Part shown: piece after piece, positions 33,804-45,398 of the stretch
Numbering within the stretch: the stretch's first letter is position 1
Layout: each line of letters begins with the position of its first letter
Origin: Mallotus nudiflorus
Taxonomy: Eukaryota; Streptophyta; Magnoliopsida; Malpighiales; Euphorbiaceae
Assembly (NCBI GenBank): GCA_947683625.1
Contig: CANTUR010000193.1
Span: 2,232,001-2,296,000 of the forward strand
Direction: 5' to 3'
DNA length: 64,000 nt
Made by a program: the position numbers and the translations under genes
Notes under the pieces: model-generated
The model's input: only the letters and a program-made list of their open reading frames with translations
Databases searched by the model: none
Told to the model about the DNA's origin: nothing

Positions 33804-35358
33804 TTAAACGGGTGGAATTGTATACCATAGTCTCTAGGACTTAGTATAGAGCAAGTTGGGTGTCGAACACTCAGGACTTGGGGTAAATCTTGTATTAACT
33901 GGATAGATACTTAGATGGATAGGTAAAATAAAACTAGAATAATAGTAATAATGACTAAAACAAATAAAGAAATCTAAACACTAACTAATTACTAAAATAA
34001 TAAAACAAACAATACATATATCTATCTATGGGAGAATCACAAATTAGAATCAAAAAAGAACTTTAAACATAGTTATCATAAAACATATTAATTGGAAACT
34101 AGTCTATAGTCTTTAAAAGTAACTCTCGTTGTCGTTTAAAGGTATTTCTTCTTAGAGTCTACAATCACTCTCGTTGTATTATAGAGATAATAGAAAACCA
34201 TAAAGCATATTATACTAATTATGTCTCCCTTAAGATGAATTCCCTTTATGATTCCCAATAAAATTACAATCTTAAGTAATCTCAATCACTTTCCACTAAA
34301 TTACCCTAACTCTCGTTGGTGATAATTTGATTGAAAAGTTACATATGGTGATCAAGCATACATAACACAAATAAGCACTAACTGAAATTAAATCATAAAA
34401 GATATAAGATAAAAATGTAGTTCTTATTTAATTCATCATTATAATTTCCATACAAAAGACTTAGCCTAGATACATGATTAAGAAGCAACAAAAGAAGACC
34501 AAATTCAACATAGAAAGAAAGATAAAAAGATAAAGAATTGAATAAGTAAAACTCCATTCTATATCTTCTAAAGGATCCTTGATACTTAGGATGATCTTCT
34601 CTTACACTTGGCTTTGTCTTCTTCAAGTGTTTTTATAATGACTCTTAAAACTAAAAGATAGTAGTATTTCTAAAACACTCTATTGATTCATATGTCTCTC
34701 TTTAATCTTCTTCTTCTTGTCTTATTTTCATCCATCCTCTCTTTTTTTCAGGCCAGAAATGATGCATATATAGGACTTAGAAGCTGTTGGAAGTGACTAG
34801 AATAGGATTGGACTTAGAAAGGTACCACTTGACATCAAAGGTCACCCCCTTTACAGAATCTATAAATTTAAGGGAATTTTTGTCCATCCAAATGACTTTA
34901 TATCTAGAAAGTTTCTTCATAAAAGTTGTAGAAAATTCTATTATCTTTCTAGAGCAACTTGAATCACCTAATTTGGATGTGTGTAGACAGAGTTATGGTC
35001 TAAATATGAAAACTACTCAAACTGGGAAAAGTTGCAACCCTTTGGCAATAAATAAGTGTGATGACTTGTCAAGGGGTGACGACTCATCATAGAGACTCTT
35101 GGTGATGACTCATACATATGGTGATGACTCGTCACCCTTCCTTATGATCCAAGCTTGACTCCTTTTGCTTCTTAGCTTGTTCCAATCAACTCTAAGTGTC
35201 TTCTAAAGCACATTTAAGCCATATATAAAACTTACATAATGAGTCCTAATGATGAAATAAGTAAAAAAAAATAATTCAATAACTAAAAAAACACATAAAT
35301 CATGATGAAATGAAATGAAAATAGACCTTAACTAGCCTAAATAACTATGTATATTTGC
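33804..35358 (-). repeat. Athila-B 3' LTR
   Basis: It aligns with 59642-61188. The terminal CA (TG on plus) has decayed to TT at 33804. The upstream end lacks about the first 8 bases together with the adjoining PPT. It contains a TATA box (CCTATATATGC, about 34764-34774, minus) and the TGACTC motif array at 35050-35140. Confidence 0.9.
35050..35140 (-). promoter_or_regulatory. Athila-B U3 array of GATGACTCGTCAC-type motifs
   Basis: GTGATGACTTGTCA, GTGACGACTCATCA, GTGATGACTCATAC and GTGATGACTCGTCACC occur in 80 bp, about 290-370 bp upstream of the TATA box. Counterparts are at 60899-60962 (5' LTR) and 53668-53862 (internal). Confidence 0.75.
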
Positions 35359-36404
35359 TTAGACCTTGCTTGCTCTCAAGCAAGAAAAGATCTAGTATAG
35401 AAAAGCACACAAAATTTTCTTCTCTTCCAAAACAAATGTAGTTGTCTTATTAAGTCATCTAAAAAATGAAAGAGGTTATCAAAGATAGTTAATCAACCAA
35501 ACTTCAATGCTCCACAATAATAAAATAAGCAAGTTTCATAGCATAAGCAATAAATTCATCAATTTATCTCAATTTACTAAAATAAAATCAAGAACACAAA
35601 GTCAAAGTTCTAACCAAGCTACTTAACCAAAATAGTTATTCTCCAAACTTATGATTTCCTAGAAGAAAAAGCAACCTTAAAGCAATGTTAAGCACACATA
35701 TCAACTCAATCTTCTCATGACATTTTTAGACATTTTATTCAAATATATATTTTTTGGATGTATTCTTTCTGAATGAATGCAAATAAGGAGCAAACACAAA
35801 TTCACACAACTTACTCAAAATACATCTATTTGCAACATCATACATCCCTTTTCGAATGAATATAACTAAGGAGCATACTCAAATGCACACAACTTACTCA
35901 AGATGCATCACATTACAAGCATTATTTATTTATTTTTTTTTAATTTTTTTTAATTTTCTTGTCCTCATCCATTATTGAAAAGTGAGTTTCATGAGTATTA
36001 TAGCAATAGTTTCCCTAAGGTTACTTGAAATTCTAAGAAAACCTAAGCTTAAATCTTTACCACTTTAGCCTTAAGCATAGTTAGCAAGTTGACTAAATAT
36101 TCTTTAGATCTTAGAAATAATAAAAAGATATAAAAAGGAAAATTTATAACCTATACTAGATGAAAATTTCAAGTTCTATTAATAGAGCATACAAAATCTA
36201 ATTATCAACATTAATGATTAACCTCAATCAAAATTAATAGACTAAAAAGAACAACTACTTATTAAATATAGGAAGAGAATGAATAATATGAATGAAAAAT
36301 AGCACTAACAATACCCTAAATGCAAAATGCGACAATGATATATGCAAAATGCAAAACATGCAACACACATAAAACATATAAAACATGCAAACAACATACT
36401 ACTT

Positions 36405-36475
36405 ATATACCACCATATACCACTAATATACCACTAATATCCTACTAATATACTACTAATATCCTACTAATATCC
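36405..36475. repeat. Short tandem repeat, unit about 11 bp
   Basis: Seven variants of CTACTAATATC / ACCACTAATAT in a row, ending at the PPT-like site. Confidence 0.85.
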
Positions 36476-36490
36476 CTTCCCCCACACTTA
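36473..36490 (-). promoter_or_regulatory. Internal polypurine-tract-like site of Athila-B
   Basis: On the minus strand AAGTGTGGGGGAAGGGA, preceded by ACATTGAGGA. It is the counterpart of 23816-23829 in Athila-A, with the same position about 1.1 kb before the LTR. Confidence 0.65.
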
Positions 36491-36552
36491 AAAACATGCA
36501 TTTTCCTCAATGTAATTAAAAATAAAGCAAAGGAAAGGATATAAGTACTCCC

Positions 36553-37767
36553 TCAATCATCCGTAGGGGTGGTTATTGGAGACTCGATCGGATAACCAGA
36601 GCGAGAGAAAAATTGATTCAATTTGTACTCCATCTTGCATTGCCGATGAGTAAGTTGTTGGTTTTAAAATTCTATCTCATTGAGTTGACGCTATATAGCA
36701 ATTTGCATATCCAAAATCTGATCCCAAATAGGAGGATGTGCACTTAAGGATCCACCGGTGGTACTTTGAATTGGATAAGTGAGGAGAGGAACATCACTGA
36801 ATGGTGTATATTGGGGAAGTTCCTCCTCTAAATCACTCTCCTTGGTAGATTCTTCATAGTGTTGCTCCTCAGCTGGTGATGGTCCTTCAATTCCCCTCTA
36901 ACAAGAACGGGATTGGGGAGGCATCAAACAAAATGCAACATCCACTACTTCTCCTCTTACAAAAGCTTGCTTAGTAAAATAAGAAAACTTAAAAAAATGA
37001 GTATAGTTAGCATGGTTAACATTCAAAGCTTTTGCAATAATGGTAATCAAATGGCCATGAGTCAAAGGTGCATCCTTACTGGAAGCACAAGCTAACAATT
37101 AATTAAACACCTAATAGGTCCAACACACTTGTTTCTTATTATGAATGCATCACATTAGAAACAACTGTTGTGCAGAGACTCTATTGAATTTAGTTTTATA
37201 AAACAGAACACATGCAAGCACTTTTTATAGCAACCAATATTTCAAGTCCTTAATAAACATAGCCTTGCCTTTCCTAGAGTCAAATGGTGTGTGCAAACCA
37301 GTCAAAAACATCAAGAATTCATTCAACTTAAAAGATGATGGGGGATCACATAACCCATCTCTTTTGAAACCAAAGACACAATTCATGAAAGTGTAAGTAA
37401 GTTGATGTTTCTTCCTTTGCATGCAAAATTCCAAAATTTGTGAATTTTTAGCATTAACATCCAAAGTAGTATAAAACTTGGTAGTCAATTCAACATTGGT
37501 ATCGTCATGCATAGAAACAAATTTCTTAAGCCCACATTGAGTCAATAATTGATTAAAAGATTTAAACATACCCACATCATTCAAAAGGGAGTTAGGAATG
37601 TACTTACCACCCAAGATTTCCCTAAACTTGATTGTTGTGAACTTGGTACCTTCCTCATGTGTAAGGATTGGAAACTTGGCTTTGTAAGTTTGGGAAAGAT
37701 CCTCCTCCTCTTGATGTGTTTCTTCAATGTGTGGCCTCTTAGAAGATGATCCTCTAGTCTTACCCAT
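36553..37767 (-). pseudogene. Athila-B ORF3 (Athila ORF1/env-position protein)
   Basis: It starts MGKTRGSSSKRPHIEETHQE at 37767 and is open for 180 codons to 37225 (FREILGGKYIPNSLL, GLKKFVSMHDDTNVELTTKF, FMNCVFGFKRDG). It continues after stops with LTHGHLITIIAKALNVNHAN (about 37070-37010) and an acidic, Pro-rich tail ending near 36553. The KFVS...FY and HGHLIT blocks match the Athila ORF1-type protein. No signal peptide or membrane segment is evident. The role is unknown. Confidence 0.7.
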
Positions 37768-38049
37768 GATTATAGTCCTGCTTGAATGAATTATAAAGGC
37801 AAAAAGAAAATAAAGAGGATGAAAGGATGAAGAGTGGTTTGGTTAGGTTTAGAGAGAAGAAGAGATGAAGAGAAAGCCAAAGTGTAAAAGGAATGAAAGA
37901 ATTGAAAAGATGAAAGAGTAAGAGATGAGAGAAGATAGTTTAAGTAAATGTAAATTCATTGGTATAAAGAGACATGTGAGATTTTATGGTCAAAAGGGGG
38001 TATTTATAGATGTAATAGGGGTGTAAGGTTTAGTGAAAAGGTGTGTATA

Positions 38050-39353
38050 GATAGGAAAGGGTATGCCCATTCTTGGAAAAGAAACAACTTTTCATTTATA
38101 AAATATTGTTTAGTTTAGGAATAAGTATAATAAGATAAATATATGAACAAATTATTAGAAATCAATTATGGTATTTAGACATAAATACATGTGTAGTAAG
38201 CACAAGTCTAAATTGAGTAAATTTTAAAATTTTACTCATCATAACCCTTCATAAAATGAAGAATTTCATTTGCCCAAGATTCAAATTGCATTGAAATACA
38301 CAACTAAATAAATTAAGCAATATACAAAAAAATAATTAAATAATTATAATTTTGTAAACTTACTTGTTGTAGAACTTAGTATTCCTTTTGTTCAATTCCT
38401 TGAATCAAACGCTTAGCCCTCCAAATGTAAGGCCTCCAGTTTGAAACACCAAAGCCTTATCTATTACTTACTTATGTTAATTAAACTTAGTAACTTGTAC
38501 TAATTTAATTAAGAACACAAGTATAGAGTATATGTTTAGTATATGTTGTGTTTATTTTTGGTTTATGATCTTATCATAACCAAAATCACTTAGTGATTTT
38601 TCTTAATTCTTTAAGCAAAAAATCACTTAAGCATTATTTTTCCTCTTTTTTTTTCTTACCAAGTCACTTGACTTGCCTTAGATATATGAAATGATATATG
38701 TGTAGTAATTTCTCACTAAGGAAAAATAAGCATTAATTAATTAAGTGATTATTAGGTATGCCACCTTAGGTATACACCTAACTATCCAAATGATTAAAAA
38801 TGACACCTTAGGCATACTTTAGAAATATCCACTTAATTAATATGCCACCTTACTTAATTCAATAATTGAGCTTGCCACCTACACATATTAATGTATAAAT
38901 TTGTATGTAAAGTATACATCAAATGTATAATTTTACATATTAAATTATACATATACATAGATATGGACTTTAATTAATCTTTGGCCCAAAATAAAATTTG
39001 GCCTATGTCCAAACCAATTTGGACCATTAATATAAGTCCATAAATAAATAACAACATATAAATATATTTATTAATTTAATATATATTAATTAATATCTAA
39101 TATTAATTAAATATTAATTAATAAATAATACTCTTATTTGAATTAGATTTCATGATATTCTAGAATCATTATTCAAAATATAAATCTAATTCTATTAATC
39201 TTGATTAATTGATTAAACTCTTTTAATCAATAATTAGATTAATACTATAGTGAATAAATAAAACTCTATTAGGTGTGAGTTACTAGGTTCATGTCTAAAT
39301 GGCAATGAGCAAATATAATATTAACATTTAATATTGAAAGAGTCCTAGAGGGG
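38050..39353. other. Unassigned AT-rich stretch left of the Tat element
   Basis: It contains duplicated phrases (TATGCCACCTTA and variants, TTAATTAAGTG) and LTR-like text (ATATGGACTTTAATTAATC, GGCCCAAAATAAAATTTGGCC). The distance from pol end to ORF3 start, Tat removed, is about 1.4 kb longer than in Athila-A, so a further inserted fragment, possibly part of another LTR, is likely. No ends could be proved. Confidence 0.4.
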
Positions 39354-40936
39354 TGTAGACTGCGGGGTTTAGCGCGTGTCCAAGATTTTAGCAACCGCGT
39401 CACTGTTTGAGCTTAGGGCTCTAGAGAACACACTAACCATTGTCACAAAGACATGGCGTGGAGATGAGGAGTCGCCACCCAGGGTAATAACTGGGACAAA
39501 TTGAAAAGGTGGTATTCGATTCCCTAAAAGAAAGCCATCACCACAACCAGGAGATTCTGGATACGGAATACCAACTTCTTTCAGTCTTGTGTTCATTTAG
39601 ATATAGTTTATGAATTACTATCTTATCCTCTATTTACATGCAATTTCATATAAACCCAAAACAATAAACTCCAAGGCAAACTAGTCATGAAATATACAAG
39701 TAAATAATGCATTCAATAAATCACATAATCCCTAAGTTAGTCTAATCTACATGGATTTTAAATAAATGAGTTAAAGTCTACATGTTTTAAATTATAAGTG
39801 AACCTAAAGACCTAATTCCTTTTTATTTTAATTAAATGAACCTAAGTCTACTAATTTTAATTTTAAAAATGGACCTAAATCTACGTGTTATGAAGGTATT
39901 TAAATTAATGGATCTAATTCTACATGTTTTAATTAAATAATGATCTTAAATCTACAAATTATGAAAAAGGGGCTTAAATTAAGTGAGCTAAGTCTAAATT
40001 AATTAAATTAAATTAAGTGGGTCTATGTCTAATTAACTAAATGGGCCTAAAGGTATTTCTAACTTAAAATCTAATTAATTATGGACCTAAAAATATATTT
40101 TCATTAATTAAACCTAATTAATTATTAAATGATATGGGCTAAAAATAAACAAATCAAAATCTAAAATGGGCCTAAGTCCCAAAACACACAAAAATAATAA
40201 ATAAACTCAAAAACAAATAAAAAACATAAAAAATCAAATAAATAACTAAATTAATCCTTACTAAAACCCTAATTTTTATTAACATGTAACCTAAATTAAT
40301 CTACTTCCTCCACTGATTTTAAATGATTACCAAATTGAAACCTAATTTTACTAATCAATTTAAAAAATCATGCAACCACACACATAATTTTATTACTATT
40401 CCCACTATTGGGGCTATTACATTAATTCATAAAATAATTAATAAAAAAAATAAAAATAAAGAATAAAATAAAAATAAAGACAATAAAAATAAAAAATAAA
40501 ACCCTAGAAACTAAGTCTCTACGGGGCTTGATCCATAGTCTTATGTGGATTTCCAATAAAATTTATCTCCCTCATATGATCACCATGTGTTTTCCTCCAT
40601 AATCATCATAAAAAAAATAAAATAATAATTAATTAATAAATTATGATAAAATAAATAGAATAATAAATAAATAAATAAAAGAAGAATAGAAGAATATGAT
40701 ATGCTTATGGATGATTAGGGTGCTCCTCAGATTTGTGATTCACCGTTCTTGATAAGTCTTTAAATCTTTTCTTCAAAAATTCTTCACAAGCCATAAATTA
40801 ATTGATGAATCAAAAATAATTTTTTGATTAAGAAAAATAAAATCACAATTTTCTTTCTCTCCTCTCCTTCTTTTATACGCCCCTCTCTTCTTTCTTCTCC
40901 CCCCCCCCCCCCCTTTTTTCTCTTCCTCTTAGCTCC

Positions 40937-40946
40937 CCTTTTATAA
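40937..40946 (-). promoter_or_regulatory. Tat LTR TATA box
   Basis: TTATAAAAGG on the minus strand. Confidence 0.5.
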
Positions 40947-41131
40947 TGGAACTAGGAAGTCTAACCATAATCCTAATGTGATTCTCATTCCTAAAGTGTA
41001 TTTAGGAATTTTGAATCAAATAGGATTAAATTAATTAGGAAGTTTAAACCAATTTAGGATTGAATTAATTAGGAAATTTAAACCACCTAAAACACTAAAT
41101 TGGAATAATTAGAAATAGGAAAACGGAAGAG

Positions 41132-41264
41132 TTCAATTTCGATCGGGATTGTGCAATTCCAATCGGAATTGTACAATCCCGATCAGAATTATTGTAATTC
41201 CAATCGGAATTATGTAATTTCAATTGGAATTACATAATTTCGGTCAGAATTATGGAATTCCGAC
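41132..41264 (-). promoter_or_regulatory. Tat U3 array of AATTCCGATCGGAATT-type palindromes
   Basis: At least eight half-sites occur in 130 bp (GATCGGGATTGTGCAATTCC, AATCGGAATTGTACAATCCC, AATTCCAATCGGAATTATG, AATTGGAATTACATAATT), about 190-320 bp upstream of the TATA box. Confidence 0.75.
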
Positions 41265-41474
41265 GTGTATTTTTTTTTATAAAAAGGCCCCCCGAAAAAT
41301 TTAAAGTTTGCAATTAGGTCCTAAAAAGAACTTTGCGATTTAGTCCCTAAAAACATTAAATTCTACCTTTAAAAGCCCTTAAAATTTTTTTAAAGATTAA
41401 GTATCGAAGACATTTTCATCATTGGAGTCCTTTGCTACATCCATAACATGTCATCCCAAAATTGGGTGTCTACA

Positions 41475-41487
41475 GTTGCCCCCCTTT
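41475..41487 (-). promoter_or_regulatory. Tat polypurine tract
   Basis: AAAGGGGGGCAAC on the minus strand, abutting the LTR start TGTAGACACCC. Confidence 0.85.
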
Positions 41488-41589
41488 ATCGTTGTTTGCT
41501 TGACAAATTGCGGCAAAGTAGAATAGCACCCAATTTCTAAACTGAAAGTTAGGATACTTACCTGTACTCCATGAGGCTTCTGCTGGTGA

Positions 41590-42315
41590 ATTTGCTATAC
41601 TCAAACGTACAACATTTTAAACGACATATCATACTCAGTCGTATGATATTGATTATACTCGGTCGTATATTCAATTAAAGATACATTGCACTCGGTCGTA
41701 CAATGTCAACTACACTCAATCGTATAGTCTGTTTTGATAAGAAACATCACACTCGATCGCATGATGCTGATTATACTCGGTCGTATAATCGATTGAGGAA
41801 TACATTGCACTCGGTCATATAGTCTATTTTTTATAAGAAATATCACACTTGGTCGTATGATGCTGATTATACTCAGTCGTATAATCGATTGAGGAATACA
41901 TTGCACTCGATCATACAATGCCGACTACACTCGGTCGTATAGTCTGTTTTTTTATAAGAAATATCACACTCGATCGTATGATGCTGATTATACTCGGTCG
42001 TATAATCGATTGAGGAATACACTGCACTCGGTCATACAATGCTGAATACACTCGGTCGTATAGTCTATTTTTCTTTTATAAGAAACATCACACTTGGTCG
42101 TATGATGCTGATTATACTCAGTAATATAATTGATTGAGAATACATTGCACTCGATCGTACAATGCCGACTACACTCGATCGTATAGTCTATTTTTTTTAT
42201 AAGAGATATCACACTCGGTCGTATGATGCTGATTATACTCGATTGTATAATTGATTATGGAATACATTACACTCGGTCGTATAATGCCTACTACACTCGG
42301 TCATATAGTTTGAAT
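41590..42315. repeat. Satellite-like tandem array in the Tat 3' untranslated region
   Basis: Higher-order units of about 121 bp (one of about 95 bp) start near 41764, 41859, 41980, 42101 and 42222, e.g. at GATGCTGATTATACTCGGTC. Each has four subunits of about 30 bp with the core ACTCGGTCGTATA/ACAATG. The small open frames across the array are repeat translations. Confidence 0.88.
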
Positions 42316-42836
42316 TGTCTTATATGATTATGCTGCAATCCATAATTGCTCACAAATTTGGTTGTTTGAGTTGAATGCCTTGAATTTTTTTTTGTGCTGA
42401 CTAATTAGCACTTTTGTTGACTGACTTTAAATTTTGCTATATTGATTGGCTTTGCAAGTTGAGTATACCCCCTTCTGAATTTGAAATTCCTATAGAATTA
42501 CTGAAGTTAGTTTTAACAAGATGAATGTACAAAAGTATATTATTATTTTGAATATTTATAAAAAATTTTATCACTTTGCACGAGATAACATGTACTTAAC
42601 AAATCTCCTTAATTTTGATCCTCATGACTATCATTTATTTACCATTCGCAAAGGGTAGAGGCATCGTCCATTTTATGCTAAGAGCATATGTTTTACCAAG
42701 TGAAGAGCTTACTTCTATACCTAAATTCAGAAAGAATCTACTAAACAAAACTTATGGTATTTGAGCATAAATGGATCAGATTCTAAGTATCAAAATAGTC
42801 TTTGAATTATTTTTGTGCTTTTCTTCTTTATTCGAG

Positions 42837-43170
42837 TATTCCCCACCTTTCTCATATTACTCAGTGTGGATACCATTGGAAAGGTCCTTTGGATACTTAT
42901 ACTCATATAGAGCATTGGAGTAAATAGAGCAATTTTTGGCATGGTCCTCTTTTAGTATTCCCTGCCTTTCTTGTATTACTCAACATGGATACTGCCAGAG
43001 GTTTTATATTAATACTCTTACTCATTTTTGAGCATTGGAGTAAATTATGCTTGCTCTTTTTTCTATTCCCCTCTTAGTATTCCCCCGCCTTTCTCTCATT
43101 ACTCAGTGTGGATACCGTCAAGGGATTTTATACTCATACTCATTTCTGAGCATTGGAGTAGATTACATGC
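42837..43170. repeat. Threefold tandem repeat of about 110-120 bp in the Tat 3' region
   Basis: Three copies carry TATTCCCC/TATTCCCTGCCTTTCT, ATTACTCAGTGTGGATAC, a TTTGGATAC/TTATACTCAT block and GAGCATTGGAGTAAAT. Confidence 0.8.
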
Positions 43171-44255
43171 ACATTTATCATTCACAAGACTGAAATGATA
43201 CCTTAAAATTTATTCAATTTATACCAAAAGTCCATAAATTTTATCTTTGTATGTTCTTCCCCTCGTTTGGGTGCAAAGCAAGCATTAGATTGATTAGAGT
43301 TTAGAAATTCTCAGCATAGAACTGTCAACAAGACATCTGAATTTTGCAAGACTAATAAAAGAAAGCCATTAAAATCAAAGGTCTTGAGATATATTTTCGC
43401 ACATGATCTCGTGAAGTGGATGAATTTCCTTTCAATTTGTGAATTTTCTTATTGAGGATTTATTTTATTGCAGAATCAAAGGGGATAGAGTTGTACTACT
43501 TCCCTTTGGTATTAGCACAGGGTGAGGTTTTGATAAGTGATTGGCATTCGCTATCTTGCCCATTCTTATTGATGTATCAATTCCTTTTCCCTTTTTCATT
43601 CTCTTTTATTTTCCCTACACAAAATACCATAAGTTAGTATGGCCTATTTGCTAGTAAAGAAAATTATCATAATGCAATGTTATTCTTTCGCATCCTTCCC
43701 TTTCATTGTGGTGATAATGTCTTCGATCATAGGGTCGTGATGCTCCACCATCGAAGATGTGGCTTTATCCCATTGATGCTATGATAGAGGGCTTCATTTC
43801 TCTTCTCAACATTTCCTATAAAAGAAGAGATTTAGGAGTTAGAGGTTTTTATTTCATAATTAAAGAAGTTTTTAGAGTGCATTCATCTCAAGTTTTGAGT
43901 GCATTCTTCCCTTTCATATTGAATCTGAGGAGCTTGAGCATCCTATCTATCCTTTTGAAGTTTCCAGGATAATGCTTCTTGGTAGTGTCACTCTTTTTAT
44001 TTTCATTCTTTCATATGTTTCACATGTGGATACTCTGACTACTTTCCTGTTCTTTCAACACTAATTTCAAATGTTAGTAGCAGAGTATTTTCATAATCTT
44101 TTCAAGGTTTAAAGACTTTTATTATACAAAATAAGTGTTTCATAAATTATGTATGCAAGTGTATGCATGCTATGTATGATGTGCATGATCTTAATGAGTC
44201 TTCTATTTGGAACAGAGCCACTCATCAATAGCCTATTAGTTTGAGCATTGAATGA
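43171..44255. other. Tat 3' region upstream (plus sense) of the antisense ORF
   Basis: Two small plus-strand open frames (43452-43637, 43757-43972) show no recognisable domain. They may be degraded upstream exons of the antisense ORF. Confidence 0.35.
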
Positions 44256-45398
44256 TTCACTGTTTGTACTTTCTGGGATGCCAAGGATCATGTATTTAGA
44301 TTCAACAGGCAAGAGTTATGTCCCCTAATAGAGGAGTTTGCTACTATTTTGGGATGTTCACTAAGTTCAACTACTACCATTGCCTTCCCAGACCTTGAAA
44401 TTGAGTTCCCCAATAGGTTAATAGCATTCTTTGATATGCCCCCAAATATTATCTATATGGACGCACGTAATGCTGAAACCATCAGTCTTCCTTTTCTGAT
44501 TTCCTCTTGTGAAACTAAAGACAAAACCAGTGTTGCTTGGATTAGAACTGTCACCTTCTACCTATATGCTCAGTTTCTGCTAGTATCTTCTCATGGAGAT
44601 GTTGATGTAAGAATTATCAGTATCTTGGAACAGGTAGAAACTGGAGCTAATCTCATGTCTGTCATACTTGCTGAAACTATCATTTGGTTAGATAATTTCA
44701 AAGTTCAAAACCGACTCTCAGGCAGTCTGCTTCTCCTTCAAGTATGTAACTTTTTCTTTTTAGCTTAGTTGCCCTTTCAGGTTTTCAGCTTAGCTCCTTT
44801 TTTTATTTTTATTTTTTAGATTTGGTTACAGGAGAAATTAAGTTTGCTTGATGGTCCTCCTAATGCTTTTATTTATCAACCTCATCATCTGCAATCTCGT
44901 CTTTTGAAGATAAAGGATAAGCACACTACGGATCAATGGGTTGATTAGATAAAAGGCATTGCTAATACTAAGATTACTTGGATCTGTCCTTGGTGGAGAT
45001 TAAAGTTCATGGCCATCAACTTATATGACAACTGTGTCCCTATTCCCATATTATACTCTTCGACCTTTCTTTCTCCTTTACGCCTCTACCGTCAGTATGG
45101 TCGCCCTCAATTCATTGTTGCTGTTGTAATTGACTTCGAAGGTTTCCTCCTAAGGCAAGACTTTTTGGACAAGGTGAAGAACTTGTGTCCTCGTAGAGCT
45201 TTAGAATGCAATTTATGCCTAGATACTGACATGACTACTTATGACAACTACAAGACTTGGGTTACTATGCAATCTACAGAATCACCAAAACTATTCAAGT
45301 ACAAAACAACTCAAATATTATTAGATGAGTCAAGAAAGAAACAAAAACATAACTATTGGTCTCATAAGTCTAGTTTCTCATGTTTTATTTTTCTTTAA
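44256..45398 (+). pseudogene. Antisense ORF of the Tat element, plant-mobile-domain-like, with an intron
   Basis: It runs opposite to gag-pol. The frame opens at 44256 (FTVCTFWDAKDHVFRFNRQE then LCPLIEEFATILGC), resembling the start of the plant mobile domain (aminotransferase-like) family. A GT-AG intron at 44742-44819 with a T-rich 3' end joins LLLLQ to IWLQEKLSLLDGPPNAFIYQ in frame. The second exon has one stop (TAG 44946-44948), then is open to 45398 (WICPWWRLKFMAINLYDNCV, YRQYGRPQFI). Extra antisense ORFs downstream of pol are known from Tat-lineage elements such as Grande. No start codon is certain; the ATG at 44349 is internal to the domain. Confidence 0.65.

Larger units (their letters stand above)
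35359..36552 (-). other. Athila-B 3' untranslated region
   Basis: It holds an approximate duplication of about 100 bp (about 35755-35912, sharing GAATGAAT, AAGGAGCA, CACACAACTTACTCAA), an 11-bp tandem repeat (36405-36475) and a PPT-like site (36473-36490). The true PPT next to the LTR is missing: GTCTAAG at 35363-35370 joins straight to LTR sequence. Confidence 0.65.
39354..41474 (-). repeat. Tat element 3' LTR (2121 bp)
   Basis: On the minus strand it starts TGTAGACACCC directly after the PPT and ends GCAGTCTACA. 39354-39775 matches the 5' LTR fragment. It includes a C-run (about 40899-40914), a TATA box and a U3 motif array. Confidence 0.9.

Noticed and set aside
34393..35092. Open frames at 34393-34626 (minus) and 34787-35092 (plus)
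   Set aside because: Both lie within the Athila-B 3' LTR and are not conserved in the 5' LTR copy.
39369..39596. 75-codon minus-strand open frame
   Set aside because: It lies in the Tat LTR end and is not preserved in the 5' LTR fragment; regulatory rather than coding sequence.
41706..42212. Two minus-strand open frames of 70 and 74 codons
   Set aside because: They are translations of the 121-bp tandem array, with repeating DYTIEC-like peptides; not genes.
41590..42315. Regularly spaced repeats resembling a CRISPR array
   Set aside because: The intervening sequences are themselves repeated and the context is a plant retrotransposon; no cas genes and no unique spacers.
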